A stretch of 64,000 nucleotides of DNA from an uncultured Aquimarina sp. (lineage in GTDB: Bacteria > Bacteroidota > Bacteroidia > Flavobacteriales > Flavobacteriaceae). The stretch spans positions 248,001 through 312,000 of the forward strand of contig CANMDW010000002.1 of the NCBI GenBank assembly GCA_947496705.1, written 5' to 3'. The position numbers were made by a program, and so were the translations under genes. The notes below the pieces were generated by a model. The model saw nothing but the letters and a program-made list of their open reading frames with translations, was not told the origin of the DNA and made no database searches. Numbering within the stretch: the first letter of the stretch is position 1; each line of letters begins with the position of its first letter. Shown piece after piece: positions 9,831 through 17,990 of the stretch.

Positions 9831-9981
9831 AACTAAGTTGATTTTAAATTATTAATTAGCTTTACTCAAATATAAGAATTTAAAGAGTGAATTTCACATA
9901 AATTTTAGATTAAAAATTAAGAATTTATCGTTAAAGTGCATAATTCATCTATATTCGGTTAATGAAATACATTTTAGTCAC

Positions 9982-10770
9982 ATGTTCAGAAAACGTTTCT
10001 ATTATCTTATTCAGCTTCAATATCTGGGTTTTAGATACCATGGTTGGCAAAAGCAACCCAAAGTAAATACGCTGCAACGCATGGTAGAGCGAACCATCGC
10101 CTATGTTTTGGATCATAAAGATTTTAAAATACTGGCAGCAGGAAGAACAGATGCCAAGGTATCTGCAAACCAAACTTATATCGAACTCTTTGTGGATCAT
10201 CAACCTTTGGAGTTGGAGGCTTTTTATCCTGCTTTCAACCAAAACCTTCCTCAGGATATCAAAGCACTAAGTATTGAAGAGACCGATGAGCATTTTAATA
10301 TAATCCAGTCGCCTAAGGTTAAAGAATATCTCTACCTGTTTTCTTTTGGAGAAAAATTTCATCCCTTCTGTGCGCCTTTTATGTATAACATAGCAGAAGA
10401 GCTTCATATTACCAAAATGCAGGAAGCTGCCAGATTGTTTGAAGGAAAACATAATTTTCGATCTTACTGTCATCGCCCTTCAGAACATACGGTGCTCGAA
10501 GGAGAGGTACTTCATTGTGAAATCAAAAAGAATGACGTGTATACGGCTAATTTTTTTCCAAAAGAGAGCTATCTTTTACGGGTAAAAGGAGAAGGGTTTA
10601 AAAGAAATCAAATTAGATTAATGATGGGGGTTTTATTAGATTTGGGAAAGGGAAAGGTTGACATGGATTTTATTAAACAAACCCTTGATCCTGAAGCCAA
10701 AGAAATTATATTGGAACATATCGTTCCGGGTTCTGGGTTAATATTAAACACTATTGAGTTTAACGTATGA
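9982..10770 (+). CDS. truA: tRNA pseudouridine synthase A-like protein
   Basis: This 262-residue protein has the TruA fold signature with the catalytic aspartate Asp57 in GRTDAKVSA, and the conserved YLGFRYHGWQKQP near the N-terminus. TruA isomerises uridines 38-40 in the anticodon arm of tRNAs. The second half shows the family's FRSYCHRP-type and RVKGEGFKRNQIRLMMG motifs. It is the first gene of a tight + strand set with the MOSC and flavin monooxygenase genes (4-bp and 17-bp gaps). Compared with canonical TruA the catalytic motif reads RTDAKVSA instead of RTDAGVHA, so it may be a divergent paralogue. Confidence 0.88.
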   Translation: MFRKRFYYLIQLQYLGFRYHGWQKQPKVNTLQRMVERTIAYVLDHKDFKILAAGRTDAKVSANQTYIELFVDHQPLELEAFYPAFNQNLPQDIKALSIEETDEHFNIIQSPKVKEYLYLFSFGEKFHPFCAPFMYNIAEELHITKMQEAARLFEGKHNFRSYCHRPSEHTVLEGEVLHCEIKKNDVYTANFFPKESYLLRVKGEGFKRNQIRLMMGVLLDLGKGKVDMDFIKQTLDPEAKEIILEHIVPGSGLILNTIEFNV

Positions 10771-10774
10771 AGAT

Positions 10775-11413
10775 ATGAAGGTAGTTTCTACAAATATTGG
10801 GGAATCTAAAACAATTTTCTGGAGAGGTAAACAAGTACAAACTGGGATTTATAAGTACCCGGTAGATATTTCGATTTTTTTGGATACAGAAGATGTTCGG
10901 GGAGATCGTGTAGTAGATAGAAGATATCATGGAGGAGTAGATAAGGCATGTTACCTATATTCATTGAACCATTATCCATATTGGAAAGAAAAATACCCCG
11001 ACCTGGATTGGGAATATGGTATGTTTGGAGAGAATCTTACGATCGATGGATTTGACGAGCAAAGCATTAAAATAGGTGCCACTTATTCGCTTGGAGATGC
11101 TATTGTGCAAATTTCCAGACCTAGGCAGCCTTGTTATAAATTGGGTATTCGTTTTGGTAATAAGGGGGTTATAAAGCAATTCATTGATTCTTTGCTTTCG
11201 GGGGTTTATGTCAGAGTTTTGAAATCGGGTTTGGTTAAGGCCGGTGATGAATTTATAGTAAAAGAAGATAACATTAACGGCATCACCATCACAGAATTAA
11301 ATACCCTGATGTTCCATTATAATGAAGAAACACATGAGGATCTATTGATAAAAGCTTTGAATGATCCTTTGGTTTCTGATAGTGATAAGAAATATTTCAG
11401 AAAAAATGTATAG
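10775..11413 (+). CDS. MOSC domain protein (YiiM-like)
   Basis: This 212-residue protein belongs to the MOSC family (molybdenum cofactor sulfurase C-terminal domain). It shows RYHGGVDKACYLY and YGMFGENLTIDG in the beta-barrel core, the conserved cysteine in RQPCYKLG near residue 119, and a short C-terminal helical extension as in YiiM-like proteins. These proteins bind a molybdenum cofactor through that cysteine and reduce N-hydroxylated compounds in E. coli YiiM. The start at 10775 lies four bases after the truA stop; a TTG start at 10754 inside truA is less likely. No other molybdenum enzyme is near. Confidence 0.87.
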   Translation: MKVVSTNIGESKTIFWRGKQVQTGIYKYPVDISIFLDTEDVRGDRVVDRRYHGGVDKACYLYSLNHYPYWKEKYPDLDWEYGMFGENLTIDGFDEQSIKIGATYSLGDAIVQISRPRQPCYKLGIRFGNKGVIKQFIDSLLSGVYVRVLKSGLVKAGDEFIVKEDNINGITITELNTLMFHYNEETHEDLLIKALNDPLVSDSDKKYFRKNV

Positions 11414-11430
11414 GTATTTAGGGTATACAA

Positions 11431-12558
11431 ATGGGTGAAAAATACATAAAGAATTTAATTATTGGTGCCGGTCCTGCCGGATTAGCAGTTGCAGGAAGGC
11501 TGCGAAAAAAAGAGATCTCATTTGAAATAGTAGAACAAACCGATACAATTGCCTGGAGCTGGCATCATCATTATGACCGGTTATTATTGCATACGGTAAA
11601 AGAATTATCACATCTACCATATTTAGAATTTCCTGAAGTATACCCCAGATATGTTCCGAGAGCAAAATTAGCAGTATACTATGAGGACTATGCGAAGTAT
11701 TTCGATATTCGACCTCATTTTAATACTGCGGTACAACATATAAAAAAACAGGGCGATTACTGGCAGGTATTCACCAACAACGACACTACTTTTATTACAG
11801 AAAATGTGATTGTTGCTACTGGGGTAAATCGGGTACCCTATGTTCCCGAATGGAAAGGGCAGGAGGATTTTGAAGGTACAATTACTCATAGCAGGACCTA
11901 TAAAAACACAAAATCCTATAAAGGAAAAAGAGTGCTTATTATCGGAATGGGGAATACAGGGGCAGAAATCGCCCTGGATCTTAGCGAAAATAATATCGAT
12001 GTAACCATATCGGTTAGAAGTTCGTTACTCATCGTTCCAAGAGATATAAGAGGTCGCCCCGTGCAATTGACTGCCAAAAAATTGGAGAAATTGCCTTTTG
12101 GATTAGGAAGATGGGTGGGTACACAGGTTCGGAAATATATTATCGGAGACCTATCTACATATGGGATTTCTATTTCTAAAGAAGATGCCGTAACACATTT
12201 AAAGCAAACCGGGAAGACTCCTGTTATCGATTTAGGAACAGTAAAACATATCAAAGAAGGCAAGATTAGGGTAGCAGGTGATATTGATCATTTTTATGAA
12301 AAAGGTGTTGTACTGAAGGATAATACTCAACTTGAAATAGATGCTGTGATCCTTGCTACCGGATACCGTGCAAGGGTCGAGGAGTTTATAGAAAATACCA
12401 ATGGTTTATTAGATCAGTATGGTGTACCCATCAGTCCCGTGGGGCAAGAAGCTTTTCAAGGATTATATTTTGTGGGTTTTGATAACTATAAGCTTGGAGG
12501 AATATTAGGAACGATCTTTAACGATTCTAAAACTATTGTAGATGAGATATCAAAATGA
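11431..12558 (+). CDS. Flavin-containing monooxygenase-type NAD(P)/FAD oxidoreductase
   Basis: This 375-residue protein has an N-terminal FAD-binding Rossmann motif (GAGPAGLAVAG, from residue 11), an NADPH-binding motif in the middle (GMGNTGAEIAL), and a C-terminal ATGYRA motif, the standard order in class B flavin monooxygenases such as YUCCA-like and FMO-like enzymes. It would oxygenate a soft nucleophile or an organic acid using NADPH and O2; the substrate cannot be told from sequence. It is the third gene of the truA-MOSC set, 17 bp behind the MOSC gene. The pairing of a MOSC reductase with an N-oxygenating flavoenzyme could be functional, which is inference. Confidence 0.85.
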   Translation: MGEKYIKNLIIGAGPAGLAVAGRLRKKEISFEIVEQTDTIAWSWHHHYDRLLLHTVKELSHLPYLEFPEVYPRYVPRAKLAVYYEDYAKYFDIRPHFNTAVQHIKKQGDYWQVFTNNDTTFITENVIVATGVNRVPYVPEWKGQEDFEGTITHSRTYKNTKSYKGKRVLIIGMGNTGAEIALDLSENNIDVTISVRSSLLIVPRDIRGRPVQLTAKKLEKLPFGLGRWVGTQVRKYIIGDLSTYGISISKEDAVTHLKQTGKTPVIDLGTVKHIKEGKIRVAGDIDHFYEKGVVLKDNTQLEIDAVILATGYRARVEEFIENTNGLLDQYGVPISPVGQEAFQGLYFVGFDNYKLGGILGTIFNDSKTIVDEISK

Positions 12559-12576
12559 TTGATACTTTCATTATAT

Positions 12577-12788
12577 TGAAGTGATTTAAACTTTTTTCAA
12601 TTGGCTATAAACCTGCCTGCCTTGCGGCGAGCAGACAGGAATGGTCTTTTGCACTCAATTTTTGTCTTTTTCTTACTTCGTAGCGCTGCTATGAAGTGCA
12701 AAAAAGTCTTCAATTGATTACAAAACCCCTATTTCCTGCCCGCCCGGCAGGTGGGTTCGCTTCAATCAAAAAAGTTTAAACCACTTCA
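12577..12788. repeat. 212-bp nested palindromic (MITE-like) element
   Basis: The outer arms at 12577-12604 and 12763-12788 are near-perfect inverted repeats around TTTAAACTTTTTT. Inside, GCACT-type arms (12647-12655 and 12695-12703) and a central hairpin ACTTCGTAGC/GCTATGAAGT (12675-12697) are nested, together with GC-rich CCTGCC/GGCAGG blocks typical of flavobacterial dispersed repeats. The whole would fold into one long hairpin. It carries no reading frame and separates the monooxygenase gene from the next + strand gene. Confidence 0.7.
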
Positions 12789-12819
12789 TTAAATGAGTTC
12801 AATGATAAAAACGTTACTT

Positions 12820-13458
12820 ATGAAATTTAGATTCCTGTTTTTTTTGATACTGCTTGTTAGCCAGATTACATGTACTCAACAAACGTTACGGCCTTTTGTT
12901 CAATATGATGGAGATAATTTAATCCTGGAAAATTTTCCTGCAATAAGCGAGGATGGCTCTCACTACATCGTCATTTCAAATAAGTATTCCTGTTGCCTGG
13001 ATTTTGGCGATATATTGCAAAAGATACGGACAAGTGATGAAAAAGTAGTGAAAGAAATTAAGGTAACATCCGGTGAAGAGGACCCGCAATTTACGGTTGA
13101 AAAAAAGAAAGTTATACATGATGAAGTAAACAAACTGTTAGATGACAGATACATTTCCTTAACTACAATTCAAAAATTTGAGTTGGTAAGTGATAAAACC
13201 CAGGAGACTAGTCATGTGAAAACCGGGTTGAACAATCATATATATGTAAGTGAAAAGTTTACTTTACCAAAAATAGAGTTTCCCGGATATTGCTGTGGAG
13301 ACATGGAAGATGAGGGGCATTGTATGGTAGATCAGACAATACAACACCTATGGATCGACTTCGATAGCGAAATGTTGCTTTTGGAATCGGGATTTGTACA
13401 TAGTGTTGCCGATGGTTGTGATCGAGGACCATTTTATAAGATGATATCTATTGAGTGA
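12820..13458 (+). CDS. Secreted cysteine-containing protein of unknown function
   Basis: The protein has a signal peptide (MKFRFLFFLILLVSQITC) and a mature part of about 195 residues. The cysteine at the end of that peptide (ITC-T) could be a poor lipobox. The body contains CC and CCG pairs, a late GYCCGDMEDEGHC segment and a C-terminal DGCDRG, so several disulphides or a metal site are likely. I do not recognise the family. The frame is open from an ATG at 12793, but that start adds nine residues and abuts the palindromic element; 12820 gives a cleaner signal peptide. It lies on the same strand upstream of the six-cysteine peptide genes, 264 bp away, and may or may not be functionally linked. 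Confidence 0.65.
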   Translation: MKFRFLFFLILLVSQITCTQQTLRPFVQYDGDNLILENFPAISEDGSHYIVISNKYSCCLDFGDILQKIRTSDEKVVKEIKVTSGEEDPQFTVEKKKVIHDEVNKLLDDRYISLTTIQKFELVSDKTQETSHVKTGLNNHIYVSEKFTLPKIEFPGYCCGDMEDEGHCMVDQTIQHLWIDFDSEMLLLESGFVHSVADGCDRGPFYKMISIE

Positions 13459-13665
13459 TGATATAGTACCCGATTGAAGACGCTTCATAAACCGTTCTTA
13501 TTTACAAACCCACCCTTCTACGGCATTTTTAAGGTTAAATTGGAACTCTAGTACAAGACATTGGAACTCCCGTTATAGTGAATATCCTTTAAATATCATT
13601 TCTTTGAAATAAGTATTTAAGTAATACTTTATTTCATAAAAATATTCTTGCAAGGATAGACACAT

Positions 13666-13695
13666 GGTCTGAGTGTCTTACCCAGTGTTCAGATC
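13666..13695 (+). promoter_or_regulatory. Conserved 5' hairpin upstream of peptide gene 1
   Basis: GGTCTGA at 13666-13672 and TCAGATC at 13689-13695 form a 7-bp stem with one G-T pair and a 16-nt loop, 27 bases before the start codon. The same structure occurs before the second peptide gene with a perfect GATCTGA/TCAGATC stem. Its position suggests a 5' leader RNA hairpin or an operator; the sequence alone does not decide. Confidence 0.5.
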
Positions 13696-13722
13696 GATTC
13701 GCAAATCTTAAATTTTATTATT

Positions 13723-13914
13723 ATGTTAAAAAACATTTTAAAGATTGACGGGGTTCAGCAATTAAAAAAAACTGAACTGGATTTATTAAATGGTGGCAAT
13801 TCTTTTGGAAGGCGTTGCAGACAACAAGGAAATTTATGTTGTAATATCAGTGCCCCAGGAAAGCCTGAGTGTGAGCCAGGAAGATGCACTCGATGGGGGT
13901 GTTTGTATGATTAG
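13723..13914 (+). CDS. Double-glycine-type leader peptide with a six-cysteine core, copy 1
   Basis: This 63-residue product starts MLKNILKIDGVQQLKKTELD and continues to LLNGG at residues 22-26, a leader resembling the GG-type leaders of bacteriocins and other exported peptides. The predicted core of about 37 residues has six cysteines spaced C-x6-CC-x9-C-x4-C-x4-C and ends WGCLYD. It is basic and has no membrane segment. The closest relative in the window is the next gene, whose first 14 codons are identical at the DNA level. Two ways it might act are as a disulphide-rich antimicrobial or as a signalling peptide; neither can be shown. No modification enzyme or C39-peptidase transporter is adjacent. 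Confidence 0.8.
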   Translation: MLKNILKIDGVQQLKKTELDLLNGGNSFGRRCRQQGNLCCNISAPGKPECEPGRCTRWGCLYD

Positions 13915-13936
13915 TAAAGGCAATTAACTAAAACAA

Positions 13937-13981
13937 ATTCCCCGAGGTTCGCATTGCATTATTACGATCAGGCCTTGGGGA
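13937..13981. repeat. Inverted repeat after peptide gene 1
   Basis: ATTCCCC and AGG on the left pair with CCT and GGGGAT on the right across a loop of about 24 bases. It sits 23 bases after the stop of the first peptide gene and may terminate or attenuate transcription between the two copies. The tail is not T-rich. The rest of 13982-14170 shows no gene. Confidence 0.4.
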
Positions 13982-14179
13982 TGATTGTTAGCATGAAACT
14001 TTTACTACATGAACGAATATTTACTTCTAGATTGAATTGTATATAAGTTCTTATGTATTGATTATTAATGAGTAATATTTTATACAAGATCATCAATTTT
14101 AAGCCGGAACTAAAGCGCGTTACATTAAATAACAAACCTTTCTTAATCGTAGAAATGTTTTGTGAAATTACAGGCACAT

Positions 14180-14208
14180 GATCTGAGTGTCTTAATAATG
14201 TTCAGATC
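14180..14208 (+). promoter_or_regulatory. Conserved 5' hairpin upstream of peptide gene 2
   Basis: A perfect GATCTGA/TCAGATC inverted repeat with a 15-nt loop lies 27 bases before the start codon, at the same distance as in the first copy. The loop differs by two inserted or changed bases while the stem is kept (one compensating G-T change), which suggests that pairing or a dimeric protein site is under selection. Confidence 0.5.
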
Positions 14209-14235
14209 AATTCACAAATCTTAAATTTTATTATT

Positions 14236-14418
14236 ATGTTAAAAAACATTTTAAAGATTGACGGGGTTCAGCAATTAGACAAAACTGAGCAAAAAAGACT
14301 CCAGGGAGGAGGTTCCAGATGCTACCAACAAGGGAGACTTTGCTGTTCGACTGCAAACCCTAACGGAGTTTTCTGTGAACTTGGCCGATGTGGTACCTGG
14401 GGATGTGTATGGTATTAA
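14236..14418 (+). CDS. Double-glycine-type leader peptide with a six-cysteine core, copy 2
   Basis: This 60-residue paralogue shares the leader MLKNILKIDGVQQL with the gene at 13723 and reaches RLQGGG near residues 21-26. The core has the same six-cysteine spacing, C-x6-CC-x9-C-x4-C-x4-C, and ends WGCVWY. Leader DNA and about 60 bases of upstream sequence are nearly identical to copy 1, while the core has diverged outside the cysteines and flanking Gly, Gln and Trp residues. This is the pattern of a duplicated precursor whose leader is conserved for recognition and whose core has changed. A strong hairpin follows the gene. Confidence 0.8.
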   Translation: MLKNILKIDGVQQLDKTEQKRLQGGGSRCYQQGRLCCSTANPNGVFCELGRCGTWGCVWY

Positions 14419-14465
14419 CAACCATTCAAAAAGATTTTAATGTATAACTCTTAAATCTAAATTTT

Positions 14466-14500
14466 GAATTAAGAGGATATTTTTTACGTCCTCTTAATTC
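14466..14500. terminator. Terminator between peptide gene 2 and recQ
   Basis: A perfect 12-bp stem GAATTAAGAGGA/TCCTCTTAATTC with an 11-nt T-rich loop lies 48 bases after the peptide stop and 11 bases before the end of the convergent recQ gene. The position suits termination from both sides. Confidence 0.8.
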
Positions 14501-14510
14501 TCTTATCATA

Positions 14511-16643
14511 TTAATTACTGATCTTTTCATCTTCTTCTTTCAAAATGGCCAAGGCTAATTTGATGGTGTCATAATCCAACGCCTGTTCAAAATGCTCAAA
14601 ATAGGGTTTTAAGGTATCGGGATGCTCCAGGGTTTCCCTTGCTTCTTTAACAGCGTTTACATCTTCTTTATTTACAAATTGTTTAAGATCAATAGTTTCG
14701 CCACTTTCATATAGTTTCATGATATGTGTAAAGACAGTAGATGCAGCCAATTGTCTTTCTGCCGCAATTTCTTCTATCGACAATCCGTTCTTATATAATT
14801 CCAGGGTTTCCAGAAGTGTATTTCCTTTAGCCGTATTTTTCTTTTTCTTCTTTTTTGCTTTTTTTTCAGAAAAACCGATGATTGCCTTGATAAACTGATG
14901 CCCGTAGTTTTGCATTTTTTGCCTGCCCACACCATTGATCTGCATGAATTCTTCGTCGGTTTTGGGTCTAAATTTCTCCATTTCCTTCAGTGTAGCATCA
15001 CTAAAGATCTGATATGCAGGAATACCAGCTTCTCTGGCTAATTCTAATCGCAACAGGCGTAGTTTTTCAAACAGGTCGGGGGCAGCTCCTTTATCAATTG
15101 ATTGTATGATTACTTCTTTTGCTTTTTCAAATGCTGAAAGATGTGCCAGACTTACTTTTTCGTTTTCAAATAATACTTTTCGCGAGAGTGAAGTGAGTTT
15201 TAGTTTGTTGTTTTGATGAAAAGCAATTTCCAAATACCCCAGGTTGATGAGTTGAATGATATATTGTTGCCAATCTCTCCAGGCAATATCGCTGCCAATA
15301 CCATAGGTTTTCAAATCTTGATATCCTTTATCATACACCGCTGCATTTTGAGCACCCCGCAATACATCTATTATGGTTCCTATAGGTTCCTGTTCTTTGA
15401 TTCTGGCTACTGTAGACAATGCTTTTTGTGCTATAATAGTTCCATCGATAAAAGTTGGCGGATTTTTACATACATCGCAATTTCCACAATCTTCTTCGAT
15501 GAGTTCTCCAAAATAGCTGAGTAAGATCTTACGGCGGCAGCTTAACGAATCGGCATACTGCTTCATGCGATCCAGCTTGGCCAATTGCACTTCTTTATTG
15601 CCAGACATATCTGCAAATTTTTGCAATTGTACTACATCTGCATAGCTATGAAAGAGCAGGGTAGCAGCAGGCAATCCATCCCGGCCCGAACGACCAATTT
15701 CCTGGTAATAGCCTTCAATATTTTTGGGTAAATTGTAATGAATCACCCAGCGTACGTTGGATTTATCAATTCCCATCCCAAAAGCAATCGTAGCACACAC
15801 AATCTGAGTAGTGTCATTTATAAAATCTTCCTGTACCTGTGACCTTTTTTGATGATCAATTCCTGCATGATAAGCTTCTGCTTCAAATCCTTTACCCCTC
15901 AATTTATCAGCTAAGGTTTCAGTAGTTTTTCTGCTTAGACAATAGATAATTCCGCTTTCATTAGGTTTGTCTGACAAGAAATTAAAAATTTGCTCGATTC
16001 TTTTATTCCCTGGTCGGACTTCGAGGTTTAGATTTTTTCTGTCAAAAGAAGCGAGATGCTGTGTTGCGTTGGGTATATTAAGCTGATCACAAATATCTTG
16101 TCTGGTAGCCTTATCGGCTGTTGCGGTTAAAGCAATTAGGGAAGTCTCAGGAAATCTGTTTTTTAAATAGCCCAACTGTGTATAGGCAGGTCTAAAATCA
16201 TGACCCCATGCCGAAATACAATGGGCTTCGTCAATAGCAATTAGGTCAAGCTCAATTTGAGATAATATGGTATCCAAAAAAGATAAACTCTCTGGAGCGA
16301 CATATAGCAATTTGATTTCTTTGTCCAGCAGTTTTTGGTAAATTTTCTGTTGCTCGTTTTGATTTTGACTACTATTTACAAAGGCAGCGGTAATCCCATT
16401 TGCCAAAAGGCCATCTACCTGGTCTTTCATTAAAGCAATTAGGGGAGAAATTACCAGCGTTATACCAGGTAACAAAATAGCCGGCAGTTGGTAACAAATC
16501 GATTTACCACCCCCGGTAGGCATGATCACAAGGTTGTCGTTACCTTCAAAAATAGAATTGATGATTTCTTGTTGTAATGGGCGAAAGGTATCATACCCAA
16601 AATATTCTTTTAAAGTCTCTAAAATTCGTTGTTGCTCTGGCAT
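14511..16643 (-). CDS. recQ: ATP-dependent DNA helicase RecQ
   Basis: This 710-residue protein has the RecQ order of domains: helicase core with Walker A PTGGGKS (Lys47) and DEAH box at 138-141 followed by CISAWGHDFRP, the C-terminal helicase lobe with QEIGRSGRDG, the zinc-binding cysteines around CRRKILLSYF and CGNCDVC, a winged-helix RQC part, an HRDC domain (RLELAREAGIPAYQIFSD) and a C-terminal helix-turn-helix extension around NGLSIEEIAAERQLA. It unwinds 3'-tailed and forked DNA in recombination and replication repair. A lysine-rich linker (KKAKKKKKK) joins HRDC to the last domain and is coded by an A-rich, slippage-prone tract, but the frame is intact. Confidence 0.96.
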   Translation of the reverse strand: MPEQQRILETLKEYFGYDTFRPLQQEIINSIFEGNDNLVIMPTGGGKSICYQLPAILLPGITLVISPLIALMKDQVDGLLANGITAAFVNSSQNQNEQQKIYQKLLDKEIKLLYVAPESLSFLDTILSQIELDLIAIDEAHCISAWGHDFRPAYTQLGYLKNRFPETSLIALTATADKATRQDICDQLNIPNATQHLASFDRKNLNLEVRPGNKRIEQIFNFLSDKPNESGIIYCLSRKTTETLADKLRGKGFEAEAYHAGIDHQKRSQVQEDFINDTTQIVCATIAFGMGIDKSNVRWVIHYNLPKNIEGYYQEIGRSGRDGLPAATLLFHSYADVVQLQKFADMSGNKEVQLAKLDRMKQYADSLSCRRKILLSYFGELIEEDCGNCDVCKNPPTFIDGTIIAQKALSTVARIKEQEPIGTIIDVLRGAQNAAVYDKGYQDLKTYGIGSDIAWRDWQQYIIQLINLGYLEIAFHQNNKLKLTSLSRKVLFENEKVSLAHLSAFEKAKEVIIQSIDKGAAPDLFEKLRLLRLELAREAGIPAYQIFSDATLKEMEKFRPKTDEEFMQINGVGRQKMQNYGHQFIKAIIGFSEKKAKKKKKKNTAKGNTLLETLELYKNGLSIEEIAAERQLAASTVFTHIMKLYESGETIDLKQFVNKEDVNAVKEARETLEHPDTLKPYFEHFEQALDYDTIKLALAILKEEDEKISN

Positions 16644-16656
16644 AGGTACAAAAGAA

Positions 16657-16664
16657 CAAAAATA
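16657..16664 (-). promoter_or_regulatory. Bacteroidetes -7 element for recQ
   Basis: TATTTTTG on the minus strand matches the Bacteroidetes -7 consensus TAnnTTTG and lies 13 bases before the recQ ATG. The -33 TTTG is only approximated (TTTA about 19 bases further upstream). If right, the transcript has a very short leader. Confidence 0.4.
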
Positions 16665-16835
16665 GCTTTAGAAAATAAATAAAGCGTGCCATTTATGCTA
16701 ATTAGATTTTCTACTGCTATATATTCTTACGGTTTAAATTAATAATGCCACAAGGATACAGCATATCAGTTTCATTTTTTGAAACTGGGAGGTTTTTTTT
16801 TGATTGTTTTTTGTATTATCTCATTAATATCTCCC

Positions 16836-16879
16836 ACTAGTCACACCTGTCTGCCTGTGGTAGCGACTATCGGGGAGCA
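16836..16879. repeat. Left copy of a direct repeat flanking two small genes
   Basis: The segment containing CACACCTGTCTGCCTGT shares about 33 of 42 positions with 18056-18099 in the same orientation. The two copies bracket the EthD-like lipoprotein gene and the small membrane protein gene. Similar GC-rich CTGCCTG blocks are common dispersed repeats in flavobacteria. Confidence 0.55.
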
Positions 16880-16884
16880 GGGGT

Positions 16885-17295
16885 TCATTGGAATACCTCA
16901 CTAATTTGAACAACTGGTTGAATATTGGTATAGTTCGGGATGTCACCAACGATTTTTTCCGCATTTGGTCCGAAAGAATTTTGATAGGCTGAAAGCGTGT
17001 CAAAGTATAAATATCCAATAGCCAAATAGGGTATGGGTTCATCGGGTGTCCTGCCGGCTATTCCCTTATCAATTGCAGACAGCTTTAATGAGTCGCCTAA
17101 AACACTTGCAACCATGGGCATGTGTTTATTAGAATAGTAGTCCATGTCGAATGTTTTCCCATCTCCGTTTGGATATAGGATCGTCACTTTGACCATGCCT
17201 TTTTTAATTTTGGAAGTATCGGTTGATGTAGTCTGCTGGCAGCTGGCAAGGAGTGCGATGGTTCCAAGGGTTATGAGGATAATTTTGATTTTCAT
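16885..17295 (-). CDS. EthD-family lipoprotein
   Basis: This 136-residue protein starts with a lipoprotein signal peptide ending LLASC (Cys19). The mature part is an EthD/Dabb-type ferredoxin-like domain: VKVTILYPNGDGKTFDMDYY near the start, NKHMPMVASVLG in the middle, and a C-terminal strand ending QPVVQISEV. EthD-family proteins are usually cytoplasmic helpers of degradation pathways; here the protein is exported and lipid-anchored, which is less usual. It lies between two copies of a direct repeat with one other gene. The molecular function is unknown. Confidence 0.78.
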   Translation of the reverse strand: MKIKIILITLGTIALLASCQQTTSTDTSKIKKGMVKVTILYPNGDGKTFDMDYYSNKHMPMVASVLGDSLKLSAIDKGIAGRTPDEPIPYLAIGYLYFDTLSAYQNSFGPNAEKIVGDIPNYTNIQPVVQISEVFQ

Positions 17296-17457
17296 TTTGT
17301 TGAGATTTAATGATTTCTAAAAAGTTAATGTTTTTCTTATGGAAATCGGGGAACTTGTTTTTGTAAAGTCCTCTGTCTAATTGTTTAACCTTTATATGAT
17401 AATTCTTGCTTTTAAGTTTCTAATTCTTTACAGTGAAAAAGAAATTGTTAACTTGGA

Positions 17458-17907
17458 TTAAATAGTAAAATGAGCTACTAACGAGTCGTAGTTCAAAGCA
17501 ATGTATAATAAGGTAGCTAAATTTGCATACATCAGAACTGGAATTAGCCACAACAAAAAGATGAAAACTCCTCCGTGTAAGTAGATTATTATCAAAGGCA
17601 AAAGCAATCCGATATATAAATCTATTACTATTTGCCATCCCCAAAACATTTCATTGATTCGTTTTAAACTTTTAAAAAAGTTTTCTTCGGTACTGCAATA
17701 AATGGAATAGCCTAAAAAACTAAAAAATAACATCCAGGCGATATACTTCCCGAAGCTATAAGAACTTTGGCTAATAAAAATAGATGCATCCTTTTTAGTA
17801 TCTATTGCTAAGAAAGCAAATCCCATAAATAAAATCCATAAAAAATTCTTTTTTAACAACCGCATAATGTCTTTCATGTCCATTTTGGTATTCTGTTTGT
17901 TTTTCAA
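17458..17907 (-). CDS. Small integral membrane protein of unknown function
   Basis: This 149-residue protein has four hydrophobic segments of membrane length, at about residues 23-36, 55-70, 93-110 and 113-135, joined by short charged loops. The N-terminal 20 residues are basic and would lie in the cytoplasm. I do not recognise the family. ATGs at 17907, 17883 and 17877 are all possible starts; the first is used. It lies 162 bp upstream of the EthD lipoprotein gene on the same strand, and both are enclosed by a direct repeat, so they may have arrived together. Confidence 0.6.
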   Translation of the reverse strand: MKNKQNTKMDMKDIMRLLKKNFLWILFMGFAFLAIDTKKDASIFISQSSYSFGKYIAWMLFFSFLGYSIYCSTEENFFKSLKRINEMFWGWQIVIDLYIGLLLPLIIIYLHGGVFIFLLWLIPVLMYANLATLLYIALNYDSLVAHFTI

Positions 17908-17990
17908 ATTCTGTAATTGTCATTTTGTGCAATTAATGCCCCTAACTGGCGCTAGTATCTCATTAGTGTACGGCATAAGGCTATACCAGT

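Noticed and set aside
13723..14418. Six-cysteine peptides as classical inhibitor cystine knots
   Set aside because: The vicinal cysteines are the second and third, giving C-CC-C-C-C; the knottin framework has them third and fourth (C-C-CC-C-C).
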